Shown here in pieces: positions 8,828 to 17,798 of a stretch of 64,000 nucleotides of DNA. The DNA lies in the NCBI RefSeq assembly GCF_003945765.1, contig NZ_CP027712.1:4712001-4776000 (forward strand), written 5' to 3'. Position 1 is the first letter of the stretch, and each line of letters opens with the position of its first letter. The translations under genes were made by a program, and so were the position numbers. The notes under the pieces were generated by a model that searched no databases, was not told the DNA's origin, and worked only from the letters and a program-made list of their open reading frames with translations. The DNA comes from Pseudomonas chlororaphis subsp. chlororaphis (GTDB taxonomy: Bacteria > Pseudomonadota > Gammaproteobacteria > Pseudomonadales > Pseudomonadaceae).

Positions 8828-10027
8828 TCAGGCGACCGCCGGCTGGCTGCGGGTCAGCCGACGACAGCTCTGCACCGCCGCTCCCAGTACCACCACCCCC
8901 GCCGCCTGCGCTACCCAGAAGCCGCTGCGCGCGCCAAAGGCATCCACCAGCCAGCCGGAACTGGCCGCACCAATGGCCACGCCGATGCTGACCCCGGTGA
9001 CCAGCCAGGTCAGGCCTTCGGTGAGCTTGGCCGGCGGCACGATGTTTTCCACCAGGGCCATGGCGACGATCAGGGTCGGGGCGAAGAACAGGCCGGAGAC
9101 GAATACCGCCAGGGACAGGCCGAAGATATTGCTCGCCAGCAGCAATGGCAGGGTGGTCACGGCGGTGGCGATACCGCCGTACATGAACAGCCGCGGCAGC
9201 GGGATATTCAGTTTCAGCGCGCCGAAGGCGATGCCCGCCAGGCAGGAACCGATGGCGTACACCGACAGCACGATGCTCGCCGCCGCGGGTTGCCCCTGCT
9301 GCTGGGCAAACGCCACGCTGACCACATCCACCACGCCGACGATCATGCCCATGGCGATCATCAGCAGCACCAGCAGCTGCAACTCCAGCGAGCGGATGAT
9401 CGACACGTCGTGCCGGGCCTCATGGGGATGCACCGGCGGCTCGGTCGCCCGTTGCGCCACCAGCGCGGTGACGCCGATCGCCAGCATCAGCAGCGCCGCC
9501 AGCGGCCCGGCCTCGGGGAAGGCCGCCACGCACAGCCCCACCGACAACGGCGGGCCGACGATAAAGCACACCTCATCGAGCACCGACTCCAGGGCATAGG
9601 CGGTCTGCAACTGTGGCTGGCCGCGGTACAGCTCGGTCCAGCGGGCGCGGACCATGGCCGGCATGCTCGGCATGCAGCCGGCCAGGGCGGCGAACAGGAA
9701 CAGCGTCCAGTGCGGCGTCTGCAAGCGGGTGCACAGCAGCAACGCCAGCAGTGCCCCGCCGCCCACACCGGCGGCGATCGGCAGCACCCGGCCCTGGCCG
9801 AAGCGGTCGACCATGCGCGACACCTGGGGCGCGCAAAAGGCCGTGGCCAGGGCGAAGGTCGCCGCCACCGCACCGGCCAGCGCGTAGCCGCCCTTGAGCT
9901 GGGCCAACATGGTGATCAGGCCGATGCCGGTCATCGACATCGGCATCCGCGCAATCATCCCCGCTACCACGAAAGCGCGGCTGCCGGGGGCGTTGAACAG
10001 TTCGCGGTAAGGGTTTGCCATCGTCAT
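8828..10027 (-). CDS. MFS transporter, drug or metabolite efflux type
   Basis: The 399-residue protein has about 12 hydrophobic segments and the loop motif MVDRFGQGRVLPIAAG between helices 2 and 3, typical of major facilitator exporters. It probably pumps a toxic compound out of the cytoplasm by proton antiport; the substrate is unknown. The start at 10027 (MTMANPYREL) follows AAGGTG, though the ATG six bases further in is also possible. A longer ORF to 10108 would translate the operator and is rejected. The gene is divergent from a TetR regulator and shares its twin-palindrome promoter, so de-repression by the exported ligand is the obvious model. Confidence 0.8.
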   Translation of the reverse strand: MTMANPYRELFNAPGSRAFVVAGMIARMPMSMTGIGLITMLAQLKGGYALAGAVAATFALATAFCAPQVSRMVDRFGQGRVLPIAAGVGGGALLALLLCTRLQTPHWTLFLFAALAGCMPSMPAMVRARWTELYRGQPQLQTAYALESVLDEVCFIVGPPLSVGLCVAAFPEAGPLAALLMLAIGVTALVAQRATEPPVHPHEARHDVSIIRSLELQLLVLLMIAMGMIVGVVDVVSVAFAQQQGQPAAASIVLSVYAIGSCLAGIAFGALKLNIPLPRLFMYGGIATAVTTLPLLLASNIFGLSLAVFVSGLFFAPTLIVAMALVENIVPPAKLTEGLTWLVTGVSIGVAIGAASSGWLVDAFGARSGFWVAQAAGVVVLGAAVQSCRRLTRSQPAVA

Positions 10028-10073
10028 CACACCTTGTTTGAGGCTTGCCAGAAATGCACCGCAAGATAAAAAT

Positions 10074-10090
10074 ACATACGGCGCGTATGT
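10074..10090. promoter_or_regulatory. TetR operator, copy 1
   Basis: ACATACG-GCG-CGTATGT is a perfect 7-bp inverted repeat with a 3-bp centre, lying between the divergent MFS and TetR genes. The reverse complement of this 17-mer is exactly the copy at 10105-10121. Confidence 0.8.
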
Positions 10091-10104
10091 GAGAAAGCAT
10101 GAGA

Positions 10105-10121
10105 ACATACGCGCCGTATGT
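10105..10121. promoter_or_regulatory. TetR operator, copy 2
   Basis: ACATACG-CGC-CGTATGT has the same 7-bp arms as copy 1. The two operators are 31 bp apart centre to centre, about three helical turns, which suits cooperative binding of two TetR dimers. Confidence 0.8.
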
Positions 10122-10144
10122 CAATCCACCTGTCAGCTGTGTGA

Positions 10145-10741
10145 GTGCCCGCCATGAGCCCGCGTCAACGCGCCGAGATGATCGAAGAAACCCGCAGCAA
10201 ACTCATTGCCAGTGCCCGCCAGGCCTTTGGCAGCCTGGGTTATGCCAACACCTCGATGGACGAGCTGACGGCCGAGGCGGGCCTGACCCGGGGGGCCTTG
10301 TATCACCATTTCGGCGACAAGAAAGGCCTGCTGGCGGCGGTGGTGGAACAGCTCGACGCCGAGATGGACCAGCGCCTGGAGGCAATCTCGCGCGGCACCG
10401 ACGACCTCTGGGCCGCCTTCGTCCAGCGTTGCCGCACTTACCTGGAAATGGCCCAGGAAGGGGAGATCCAGCGCATCATCCTGCAGGATGCACGCGCGGT
10501 ACTCGGCGACCTGACCGAGGCCAGCGAGGAGCAGTGCGTGGCGTCCTTGAGCGCGCTGCTGGATGAGCTGATGCAGGCCAGCCTGGTGGTCAACGCCCCC
10601 AGCGAAGCCCTGGCGCGCCTGATCAACGGCAGCCTGCTCGACGCTTCGCTGTGGATCGCCCGGGATGAGCATCCGGGGCAACGATTGCAGCAGGCACTGG
10701 CCGGGCTGGAGGCGCTGCTGCAGGGCTTGCGGGTGCGCTGA
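10145..10741 (+). CDS. TetR-family transcriptional repressor
   Basis: The protein has 198 residues from GTG 10145, or 195 from the ATG at 10154. The N-terminal helix-turn-helix is clear (SMDELTAEAGLTRGALYHHF), and the C-terminal ligand domain is helical. It is divergent from the MFS exporter and starts 24 bp after the second of two identical palindromes, so it probably represses the exporter and itself. The last 40 residues (ALARLINGSLLDASLWIARD onward) have a decayed second copy at 13599-13735. Confidence 0.88.
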   Translation: MPAMSPRQRAEMIEETRSKLIASARQAFGSLGYANTSMDELTAEAGLTRGALYHHFGDKKGLLAAVVEQLDAEMDQRLEAISRGTDDLWAAFVQRCRTYLEMAQEGEIQRIILQDARAVLGDLTEASEEQCVASLSALLDELMQASLVVNAPSEALARLINGSLLDASLWIARDEHPGQRLQQALAGLEALLQGLRVR

Positions 10742-10860
10742 GCCCTGGCGCCTGGCGCTTCCCATCGGCCCCGCCCTCCTCCGGGATTTCATAACCCCGG
10801 TGAACTCCTGCCCGCTCTTGCCAGTCAGCTGAACAGGCTCTCCGGTTAAGGTGCGTGCTC

Positions 10861-11661
10861 ATGAACATCTCCCTGAACCAACAAGTCGCCCTGGTCACCG
10901 GCGCCAGTTCCGGCATCGGCGCCGCGGCGGCCACCGCCCTGGCCGCGGCCGGGGCCTCGGTGGTGCTCAATTACCATCGGCAGGCGGCGCCCGCGGAAAA
11001 GCTCGCCGCCGACATCAACGCCTGCGGCGGCCGGGCCATTGCCGTGGGCGCCGACATCTCCCAGGAAGACCAGGTCCAGCACCTGTTCGACAGGGCCCTG
11101 GAAGCCTTCGGTTTTCTCGATATCCTGGTGGCCAACTCGGGCCTGCAAAAAGACGCCGCCACAGTGGACATGACCCTGGAGGACTGGAACCAGGTGATCA
11201 GCGTCAACCTCACCGGCCAGTTCCTCTGCGCCCGCGCCGCCCTGCGCATTTTCAATCGCCAGGGCATCCGCACCGGCGTGTCGCGCGCCGCCGGCAAGAT
11301 CATCCACATGAGCTCGGTGCACCAGCGGATACCCTGGGCCGGGCACGTCAATTACGCGGCGTCCAAGGGCGGCGTGGACATGCTGATGCGCAGCCTGGCC
11401 CAGGAGGTCAGCCACCAGCGCATCCGCGTCAATGCCATTGCCCCGGGCGCGATCGCCACGCCGCTCAATCGCAAGGCCACCGAGGGCGCGGCCGAGCGCA
11501 AGCTGCTCGAGCTGATTCCCTACGGGCGCATCGGCGACGTCAAGGACGTGGCCAACGCCGTGGTCTGGCTGGCCAGCGATGCATCCGACTACGTGCTCGG
11601 CAGCACCCTGGTGATCGATGGCGGCATGAGCCTGTACCCGGAGTTTCGCGACCATGGCTGA
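10861..11661 (+). CDS. SDR-family dehydrogenase, glucose 1-dehydrogenase-like
   Basis: The 266-residue classical short-chain dehydrogenase has the cofactor motif TGASSGIG at 13-20, Ser near 151 and the catalytic YAASK (Tyr165, Lys169). The IDGGMSLYP C-terminus is typical of the glucose 1-dehydrogenase subgroup. It should oxidise a sugar or polyol with NAD(P). ATG 10861 is chosen because AAGG lies about 10 bases upstream; a GTG at 10855 is possible. The stop overlaps the start of the GH15 gene by 8 bp, so the two are translationally coupled and probably act on the same carbohydrate. Confidence 0.82.
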   Translation: MNISLNQQVALVTGASSGIGAAAATALAAAGASVVLNYHRQAAPAEKLAADINACGGRAIAVGADISQEDQVQHLFDRALEAFGFLDILVANSGLQKDAATVDMTLEDWNQVISVNLTGQFLCARAALRIFNRQGIRTGVSRAAGKIIHMSSVHQRIPWAGHVNYAASKGGVDMLMRSLAQEVSHQRIRVNAIAPGAIATPLNRKATEGAAERKLLELIPYGRIGDVKDVANAVVWLASDASDYVLGSTLVIDGGMSLYPEFRDHG

Positions 11662-13474
11662 CACGGAACGACAGGCGCCGATCGACGCCCACGGCATCAT
11701 CGGCGACCTGCGCAGCGCCGCGCTGGTCAACGACAAGGGCAGCGTGGATTTTTTCTGCTGGCCGGAGTTCGACAGCCCGTCGATCTTCTGCTCGCTGCTC
11801 GACACCCCGGACGCCGGCATCTTCCAGCTGGCGCCGGACCTGCCCGACGCCCGCCGCGAACAGATCTACCTGCCCGACAGCAACGTGCTGCAGACCCGCT
11901 GGCTGAGCGAACGGGCCGTGGTGGAAGTCACCGATTTGCTTCCGATCGGCGACAGCGAGGATGACCTGCCGCTGTTGATCCGCCGGGTGCGGGTGGTCAG
12001 CGGCCGCGCCACCCTGCGCCTGCGCTGCGCGGTGCGCCATGACTATGCCCGCGCCACCACCCGGGCGCGGCTGGACGGCGACGCCGTGTGCTTCGAGGCC
12101 GAGCGGCAGCCGGGCCTGCGCCTAATCGCCAGCCAGCCCCTGCGCATCGACCGGCAGGCGGCGGTGGCCGAGTTCGAGCTGGAACAGGGGCAGAGCGCCG
12201 AATTCATGCTTGGCGGCATCGACGATCCGCGGCTAGTCACCGGTGGCAGCGGCCTGTGCCTGGAACGCACATTGAAGTTCTGGCGCGACTGGATCGGCCA
12301 GTCCAACTACCGCGGCCGCTGGCGCGAGATGGTCAACCGCTCGGCCCTGGCGCTGAAGCTGCTGACCTCGCGCAAGCACGGGGCGATCCTCGCCGCCGCC
12401 ACCTTCGGCCTGCCGGAAACCCCGGGCGGCGAACGCAACTGGGATTACCGCTACACCTGGATCCGCGACGCGTCGTTCACCGTCTACGCCTTCATGCGCC
12501 TGGGCTTCGTCGCGGAGGCCAACGCCTACATGCGCTGGCTGCGCGGGCGGGTCAGCGACTGCTGCGGCCAGCCGGCCAAGCTGAATATCCTGTACGCCAT
12601 CGACGGCCGCCAGCAGCTGCCGGAAACCCGGTTGCCGCACCTGTCCGGGCATGGCGGCGCGACGCCGGTGCGTATCGGCAACCAGGCCTATGAACAGGTC
12701 CAGTTGGACATCTTCGGCGAGCTGCTGGACGCGGTGTACCTGGTCAACAAATACGGCGAGGCGATTTCCCACGAAGGCTGGAAACACGTGGTGGACGTGG
12801 TGGATCAGGTCTGCAGCAGCTGGGACGGCGAGGATGTGGGCATCTGGGAAATGCGCGGCGAGCAGCATCATTTCCTGCATTCGCGGCTGATGTGCTGGGT
12901 CGCCCTGGACCGGGCCATCCGCCTCGCCTCGAAGCGCTCGCTGCCGGCGCCGTTCGCCCGCTGGGACCAGACCCGCCAGGCAATCTACGACGATATCTGG
13001 AGCAACTTCTGGAACGCGGAACGCGGGCATTTCGTCCAGTACCGGGGCGGCACCGCGCTGGACGGCTCGATGCTGCTGATGCCGCTGGTGCGCTTCGTCG
13101 GCGCCCGCGACCCACGCTGGCTGGCGACCCTGGAAGCCATCGAGAGGACCCTGGTGCGCGACGGCATGGTCTACCGCTACCGCAACGAAGACAGGCAGAT
13201 CGACGGCCTGGCCGGCACCGAAGGCGCATTCGCCGCCTGCTCGTTCTGGTACGTCGAATGCCTGGCCCGCGCCGGCCGGCTGGACCAGGCCCACCTGGAG
13301 TTCGAGCAACTGCTGCGCTACGCCAACCCGCTGGGGCTGTACGCCGAAGAGTTCGACAGCCATGCCCGGCACCTGGGCAACACTCCTCAGGCACTGACCC
13401 ACCTGGCCTTGATCAGCGCCGCGAGTTTTCTCGATCGCCGGCTCAGTGGCGAGAAGATCCTCTGGCAGCCTTGA
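11654..13474 (+). CDS. Glycoside hydrolase family 15 protein (glucoamylase/trehalase-like)
   Basis: The 606-residue protein begins with a trehalase-like N-terminal domain (DAHGIIGDLRSAALV, then FFCWPEFDSPSIF). An (alpha/alpha)6 barrel follows with family motifs RNWDYRYTWIRDASFT near 265, DGLAGTEGAFAACSFW near 515 and GLYAEEFD near 565, supplying the two catalytic glutamates. Bacterial members hydrolyse alpha-glucosides such as trehalose or maltodextrins. No signal peptide is visible, so a cytoplasmic substrate is likely. It overlaps the preceding dehydrogenase. This SDR-GH15 pair is recurrent in Pseudomonas as far as I recall. The substrate cannot be set from sequence alone. Confidence 0.83.
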   Translation: MADTERQAPIDAHGIIGDLRSAALVNDKGSVDFFCWPEFDSPSIFCSLLDTPDAGIFQLAPDLPDARREQIYLPDSNVLQTRWLSERAVVEVTDLLPIGDSEDDLPLLIRRVRVVSGRATLRLRCAVRHDYARATTRARLDGDAVCFEAERQPGLRLIASQPLRIDRQAAVAEFELEQGQSAEFMLGGIDDPRLVTGGSGLCLERTLKFWRDWIGQSNYRGRWREMVNRSALALKLLTSRKHGAILAAATFGLPETPGGERNWDYRYTWIRDASFTVYAFMRLGFVAEANAYMRWLRGRVSDCCGQPAKLNILYAIDGRQQLPETRLPHLSGHGGATPVRIGNQAYEQVQLDIFGELLDAVYLVNKYGEAISHEGWKHVVDVVDQVCSSWDGEDVGIWEMRGEQHHFLHSRLMCWVALDRAIRLASKRSLPAPFARWDQTRQAIYDDIWSNFWNAERGHFVQYRGGTALDGSMLLMPLVRFVGARDPRWLATLEAIERTLVRDGMVYRYRNEDRQIDGLAGTEGAFAACSFWYVECLARAGRLDQAHLEFEQLLRYANPLGLYAEEFDSHARHLGNTPQALTHLALISAASFLDRRLSGEKILWQP

Positions 13475-13507
13475 CCCGCGGAAAAAAGGCGGATCGCGTC
13501 ATCGTTC

Positions 13508-13549
13508 ATCGCGAGTAAGCTCGCTCCTAACACAGTCCGCTGTAGGAAC
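13508..13549. repeat. REP-type palindromic arms
   Basis: ATCGCGAGTAAGCTCGCTCC is followed after about 12 bp by an inverted partner starting TGTAGGAACGAG. This is the usual Pseudomonas REP pattern, downstream of the GH15 gene. Confidence 0.7.
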
Positions 13550-13598
13550 GAGTTCCAACGGATCTAATGATCCAGGACACCTCTTTAGAGCGAGACGC

Positions 13599-13735
13599 AT
13601 GATCCAGGCACTGGCACGCCTGATCAACGGCAGCTTGGTGGATGCCGCATTATGGATTGCCCACGACAAACATCCGGCACCGACTACGACAGGCCCTCGC
13701 AAACCTGAACCTGTTGCTGCAAGGGCTAAAGCGCC
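13599..13735 (+). pseudogene. Decayed C-terminal copy of the TetR regulator
   Basis: From the ATG at 13599 the translation ALARLINGSLVDAALWIAHD matches the C-terminus of the TetR protein encoded at 10145-10741. After His-Pro-Ala near 13679 the match continues in the next frame (RLRQALANLNLLLQGLKR). Aligned to the intact gene, the shift equals a 2-bp deletion. No N-terminal HTH part is present. It is best read as the relic of a duplication or of a second TetR gene, not as a functional gene. Confidence 0.8.
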
Positions 13736-14296
13736 AATACTCCCCAAAAAATCACTGTCGCCAATAGCGCCGGTAGCGCCGAGAACTGGCAGGTACTCAA
13801 GCATCATTCAACTTGTCTAGCCTTAGTTACACCACCCCGTTTGCTCTCGCCATACTTACAACAACTTACATCCCATATGAGCTTATATCGGACCTTGCGT
13901 CATTTTATTGCCGATCTCTGCACTACCGTTATTTCCAACAACTGCTTGCGCTGTGCATCACATCCAGAGAACCGCATCCCAACACCCTTTCCAGCGTGCC
14001 CAACAGCCCGCCGAGGCCAGCGCCCCAGAAAACTCCAAAGGCATGAAAACCGAACAATTCGCTATAATAATTAGCGCAAAACTCCATATAAGGATCCGCC
14101 CAAACGCATAGAGCAGACGCTGCAAACCATTCAACTTTCGCGCATTTAATCCAAGCACTATCTCTTGCAACGAATGACTTGAAAAAGTCAATAACCAGCA
14201 TTAGATTTCGATGTCGATAAATGAAAGTGTCTGATATTTCCTACGTAGTCTGACCAGTAATAACCTCCAATAGCGACGAAGTCATGGAGTCTGTCT

Positions 14297-14842
14297 GTGG
14301 AAGAAACACTTATTCTCGTCAATGCCAATGACGATGAAACTGGCACAGCGCACAAGTTACCTATCCACAAGCAAGGATTGCTGCACCGAGCGTTCTCGAT
14401 CTTCATTTTCGATGACCACGACCGGCTGCTGCTGCAACAGCGTGCCTTCGGCAAATACCATTCCCAGGGTCTGTGGACCAACACCTGCTGCGGCCACCCG
14501 CGCCACGGCGAACAGACTCTCGCTGCCGCCAGACGCCGATTGCGCGAAGAAATGGGGCTGTCCTGCGAACTGTTGGAAGTCGCCACCTTGCTGTACCGCG
14601 AACAGGTGTCGAACCAACTCATCGAGCATGAATACGACCATGTGTTCGCCGGTATCAGCCACGTCGATCCGCAAGCCAATCCCGTAGAGGCCCACGCCTG
14701 GCAGTGGCTGGACCTGGCCGAGATTCCAGAACGCATTGGCACGGCGCCGGACAGCTTCACCGTGTGGTTTCGCAGGCTGTTCGAAACCCCAGGACTGGCC
14801 GGCATACGCGACTGGCAAACACTCGCGCGGAACAACCGGTAG
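14297..14842 (+). CDS. idi: Isopentenyl-diphosphate delta-isomerase, type I
   Basis: The 181-residue Nudix-fold enzyme interconverts isopentenyl and dimethylallyl diphosphate. Diagnostic features are the TNTCCGHP segment with the active-site Cys (64/65), His at 24 and 30, the EHEYDHVF segment with the metal and catalytic glutamates (110, 112), and the degenerate Nudix helix RLREEMG. The start is GTG 14297 with GGAG upstream. Most pseudomonads make both C5 units through the MEP pathway and do not need idi. Its place directly before a methyltransferase and a terpene cyclase implies that it raises the DMAPP supply for farnesyl diphosphate in this cluster. Confidence 0.93.
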   Translation: MEETLILVNANDDETGTAHKLPIHKQGLLHRAFSIFIFDDHDRLLLQQRAFGKYHSQGLWTNTCCGHPRHGEQTLAAARRRLREEMGLSCELLEVATLLYREQVSNQLIEHEYDHVFAGISHVDPQANPVEAHAWQWLDLAEIPERIGTAPDSFTVWFRRLFETPGLAGIRDWQTLARNNR

Positions 14843-14949
14843 GCACCTCTTCTGCCACCCACAAGGGAATCACTATGCCCCCATAGCGGCTGCGGATAAC
14901 CGTTCGCCGCGCGCCAGAACATAACGTGAACGTACACAAGGAGATCGCA

Positions 14950-15921
14950 ATGAGCACTCAAGCCGCCACGCCGCCTCTCGAGACCTATGATCCCCGCCTG
15001 CCCTACCGGATCATCCAGGGTTCCAGTGTCGATACCTATCAGGAAAAGGTCGTGTACACCTATCGCGACAGCCCCGATGACTGGCGCAAGGCGATTGGCG
15101 ATTACCTGCTGTTCCAGTTCGGCATCTACGACGATCCGCGCTCGCCGCAACCGATCAGCCTCGACGAGTCGGGGATCCGCTACTTCGAACGGCAACTGAA
15201 ACTGGCCGGCCTGGAAGAGCCGGACCGCCCGCCGCTCAGGCGCATCCTCGATATCGGCTGCGGCTGGGGTTACATCCTCAAGTATCTGGCCGAGCGTTTT
15301 CCTGAATGCCGGCGCCTGGAAGGCGTGAACGTCAGCTCTCGCCAGCTCGATTTCTGCGCAAAGTTCCACGCCGAGCAAGGCCTGTCCGAGCGGATCAGCC
15401 TTTATCTGTGCAACGCCAAGGACATCGAGCTGCTGCCCGACGCCGACGAACCCTACGACCTGGTAATCATCCGCGGAGTGATCTCGCACTTCCCCGACGC
15501 CCTGTATGAAACCACCATGCGCGCACTCTCCAGCCGGGTCCGCGAAGGGGGTAGCGTGATTATCTCGGACAACCTCTACAACACCGATCCCCAGACCTAC
15601 ACCTCCGATATCCCGGATGAAATCGATCGTCTGGCCTGCAAGCACCGCAAGACGCCGCAGTACTTTCTCCAGGTATTGGAGCAGAGCGGTTTCGCCCTCC
15701 AGGACATGCGCGTGCTGCCCGCCAATATCGATGTCGTGCACTGGCTGATGGACGCCAAGGCCAATATCGAAAACAAGGCGCTGTTTCCCCATGGCGTGAC
15801 GGGCGCGCTGGAAGAGTTGCGGGTACTGGCAGAAAACTGGTCGGTGGCGCTGCTCAAGAACAAGGTCTCGACCTATAGCGTGATCGTGAAACAGCCGCGT
15901 CGCCCGGGAGACTCTCTATGA
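14950..15921 (+). CDS. SAM-dependent C-methyltransferase, farnesyl diphosphate type (SodC-like)
   Basis: The 323-residue class I methyltransferase has motif [12 protein letters not shown] (DIGCGWG at 101-107) and a [12 protein letters not shown] segment after the SAM fold. It starts at ATG 14950, with AAGGAGAT at ideal spacing. Its stop overlaps the terpene cyclase start by 4 bp (ATGA), so the two are coupled. This architecture matches the sodorifen pathway, where SodC methylates and cyclises farnesyl diphosphate to a C16 diphosphate before the cyclase acts. P. chlororaphis is reported to make C17 chlororaphens from a related pair, as I recall. Calling the substrate farnesyl diphosphate is inference from this context. 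Confidence 0.8.
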   Translation: MSTQAATPPLETYDPRLPYRIIQGSSVDTYQEKVVYTYRDSPDDWRKAIGDYLLFQFGIYDDPRSPQPISLDESGIRYFERQLKLAGLEEPDRPPLRRILDIGCGWGYILKYLAERFPECRRLEGVNVSSRQLDFCAKFHAEQGLSERISLYLCNAKDIELLPDADEPYDLVIIRGVISHFPDALYETTMRALSSRVREGGSVIISDNLYNTDPQTYTSDIPDEIDRLACKHRKTPQYFLQVLEQSGFALQDMRVLPANIDVVHWLMDAKANIENKALFPHGVTGALEELRVLAENWSVALLKNKVSTYSVIVKQPRRPGDSL

Positions 15922-16985
15922 GTACGTTGACCTTGCCCCCTATAGCTTGCCCCCTGCCTTACAGGATCTATCCGTACAGCGAAAGGCTTGAAGCCGGTAC
16001 CAGGGAGTGGATGGACAGATGGCAACTCTACAGTGACGAACAGCATCGCCAGCGGCTGAGCAAGATCGGTTGCGGGCGTCTGGCCGCGCTGATGTACCCC
16101 AGTGCCGCGACCCCTGAGATCGCACAGATCATGTCGGATTATGTGCTCTGGGCCTTCTCGTTCGACGATGAGTATTGCGACGAAGGCCTGATGAGCCAAA
16201 AGCCCGAGCTGTCGATCGCCGCGATGCAGCAGATGCAACGCGCGATCGAGTCGCCCGAGGTCCCTGCCTTTCCTGAAAACCGCTACGCCATGGCCCTGCG
16301 CGATATTCGTCGACGACTGGATCGGTACACCACTGCGCTGCATGTTTCGCGCTTCGTCAATACTCAGCGCGGCTACTTCATGGTCGAGGTCGGGAAGCTG
16401 GTCAACCCGCGGCCGAACTTGAGCGAGTGCGTGCTGCTAAGGCTCTGCTCCGGCGGCGGCATGGTTTTCCCGACGTTTGGCCATATGAGCACACTGGTTG
16501 AGATCAGTCAGTCCGATGTCGAGGACCGGCGTCTGTGTGCGTTGAGTGAAATGGCCGGGATGATGATCGTCTGGGAAAGCGACTTCTTTTCCTATGCCAA
16601 AGAGCTGGCACGCGAACCTGAAGACCGCCAGCACAATATCGTTTCGCTGATTCGCCAACAGCATGGCGTTTCTCATGCCCAGGCCCTGGCTCAAGCCTTC
16701 AGCCTGCGGGACAGGACAGCCGGCCTGTACCTGCGTTTGCGGGCATCGGTATTGTCACAGGCCTCGCCCGAGGTCGCCGCCTATATCGAAAGCCTGGACT
16801 GTTACTGGCGTGGTGGACTGGAGTGGATCAGCGAGAACCCGCGCTACCGCTATCTCAATGGTGTCGACGGAGCAGCGGCCTATCAGGGTGGCGTACTTAC
16901 CGAAACGCTGCCGGACGATCGCTTCGGGACGATCGACATCCCCAGCATTGCCTGGTGGTGGCACTACGATCCGGCCCGGCAGTGA
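15918..16985 (+). CDS. Class I terpene cyclase of the sodorifen/chlororaphen type
   Basis: The 355-residue protein has the two metal-binding motifs of class I terpene synthases: the aspartate-rich DDEYCD at 83-88 and an NSE/DTE motif SDFFSYAKE at 221-229 (Ser in place of the usual Asn, with D222, S225 and E229 kept). An RY pair follows near the C-terminus. It should ionise a prenyl diphosphate in the cytoplasm and release a volatile hydrocarbon. Coupling to the C-methyltransferase and idi suggests the substrate is a methylated C16 or C17 diphosphate. No P450 or other tailoring gene follows, so the cyclase product may be the end product. Confidence 0.85.
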   Translation: MSTLTLPPIACPLPYRIYPYSERLEAGTREWMDRWQLYSDEQHRQRLSKIGCGRLAALMYPSAATPEIAQIMSDYVLWAFSFDDEYCDEGLMSQKPELSIAAMQQMQRAIESPEVPAFPENRYAMALRDIRRRLDRYTTALHVSRFVNTQRGYFMVEVGKLVNPRPNLSECVLLRLCSGGGMVFPTFGHMSTLVEISQSDVEDRRLCALSEMAGMMIVWESDFFSYAKELAREPEDRQHNIVSLIRQQHGVSHAQALAQAFSLRDRTAGLYLRLRASVLSQASPEVAAYIESLDCYWRGGLEWISENPRYRYLNGVDGAAAYQGGVLTETLPDDRFGTIDIPSIAWWWHYDPARQ

Positions 16986-17211
16986 ATCGCCATCGAAAGG
17001 AGTCCACGGCACCTGGGGCTGACTGAAGCAGGCATGGGCTCCAGGAGTATCGTCACCTCATCCACTGCATTGGCGGTGCTGTTGTAGGGTCGAACAGCTT
17101 CTCGGAACGCGGATGTACGACTTTCAGCCCTCGCCTGTAATCGCGTCCGAGGGCAGAATGCTCCAACGATGAAGCACCACCTGCTTTATCAAGCGTTGTA
17201 TAAAGAATCTC

Positions 17212-17694
17212 ATGCGCCAGGTATTACTGATCATCGATGTGCAACCCTCATTCAACCCGCCGGACTGGCTGGTGAATGGCATCAACGCCCTGCTCGGCCA
17301 GTTGCCCTCGGTGGCCACCGTCGAGCGTCATGACGAAAGTCGCACGCCCTTCGTCCGCCAGCTCGGCTGGTGCCCCGCCGCCGATGACCACAGCCTGGTC
17401 GCCGCCGACCGCGTGTTCATCAAGCACGGCTACGCCCCCACGCCGGACACCATCGCCTACCTGCGCAGCCTGGCCCCGGACCGTGTGCTGGTCTGCGGCA
17501 TCCAGACCGACACCTGCGTGCTCGCCGCCGGCTTCGCCCTGTTCGACGCTGGTCTGCAACCAACGCTGATCACCGACCTGACCGTGGGCTCGTCACTGGA
17601 CCGCAGCGGGCAGTTGGGCGTGCGGTTGTGGCAGCACCATTTCAAGCACCTGGTGACGAGCTGCGAGCTTGTGCAGGGCGCGACCGGGCGCTGA
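17212..17694 (+). CDS. Isochorismatase-family cysteine hydrolase
   Basis: The 160-residue protein has the family triad: Asp9 in LLIIDVQ, a Lys in VFIKHG near 72, and Cys in CGIQTDTCVLAA near 104. Such enzymes hydrolyse amides or vinyl ethers such as nicotinamide, N-carbamoyl sarcosine or isochorismate. At 160 residues it is short, near a minimal fold, and the substrate is unknown. It stands alone after the terpene cluster. An imperfect palindrome at 17184-17205 lies just before the start. The preceding 220 bp show no gene. Confidence 0.75.
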   Translation: MRQVLLIIDVQPSFNPPDWLVNGINALLGQLPSVATVERHDESRTPFVRQLGWCPAADDHSLVAADRVFIKHGYAPTPDTIAYLRSLAPDRVLVCGIQTDTCVLAAGFALFDAGLQPTLITDLTVGSSLDRSGQLGVRLWQHHFKHLVTSCELVQGATGR

Positions 17695-17798
17695 AAGACC
17701 CCGCGTAAGACAGGCCTTGCCCTGGAATCATTCACCTCCTTTTACGGCGCGGGCGGTTAACGTCCGTCCCCCATGAACACAGGACAGGAACGTTAAAC

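Larger units (their letters stand above)
13475..14296. other. 822-bp intergenic stretch with REP arms, TetR remnant and AT-rich spacer
   Basis: The first part holds REP arms (13508-13549) and the TetR remnant (13599-13735). The rest, to about 14290, is clearly poorer in GC than its neighbours and holds only short ORFs without ribosome sites or recognisable products. TATAAT at 14063-14068 could be a -10 element for the downstream idi gene, but no good -35 is seen. It looks like a recombination scar beside an acquired cluster. Confidence 0.5.

Noticed and set aside
13813..14201. Short overlapping ORFs of 60-90 codons on both strands in the AT-rich spacer
   Set aside because: They have no ribosome sites, no codon bias like the neighbours and no recognisable product.
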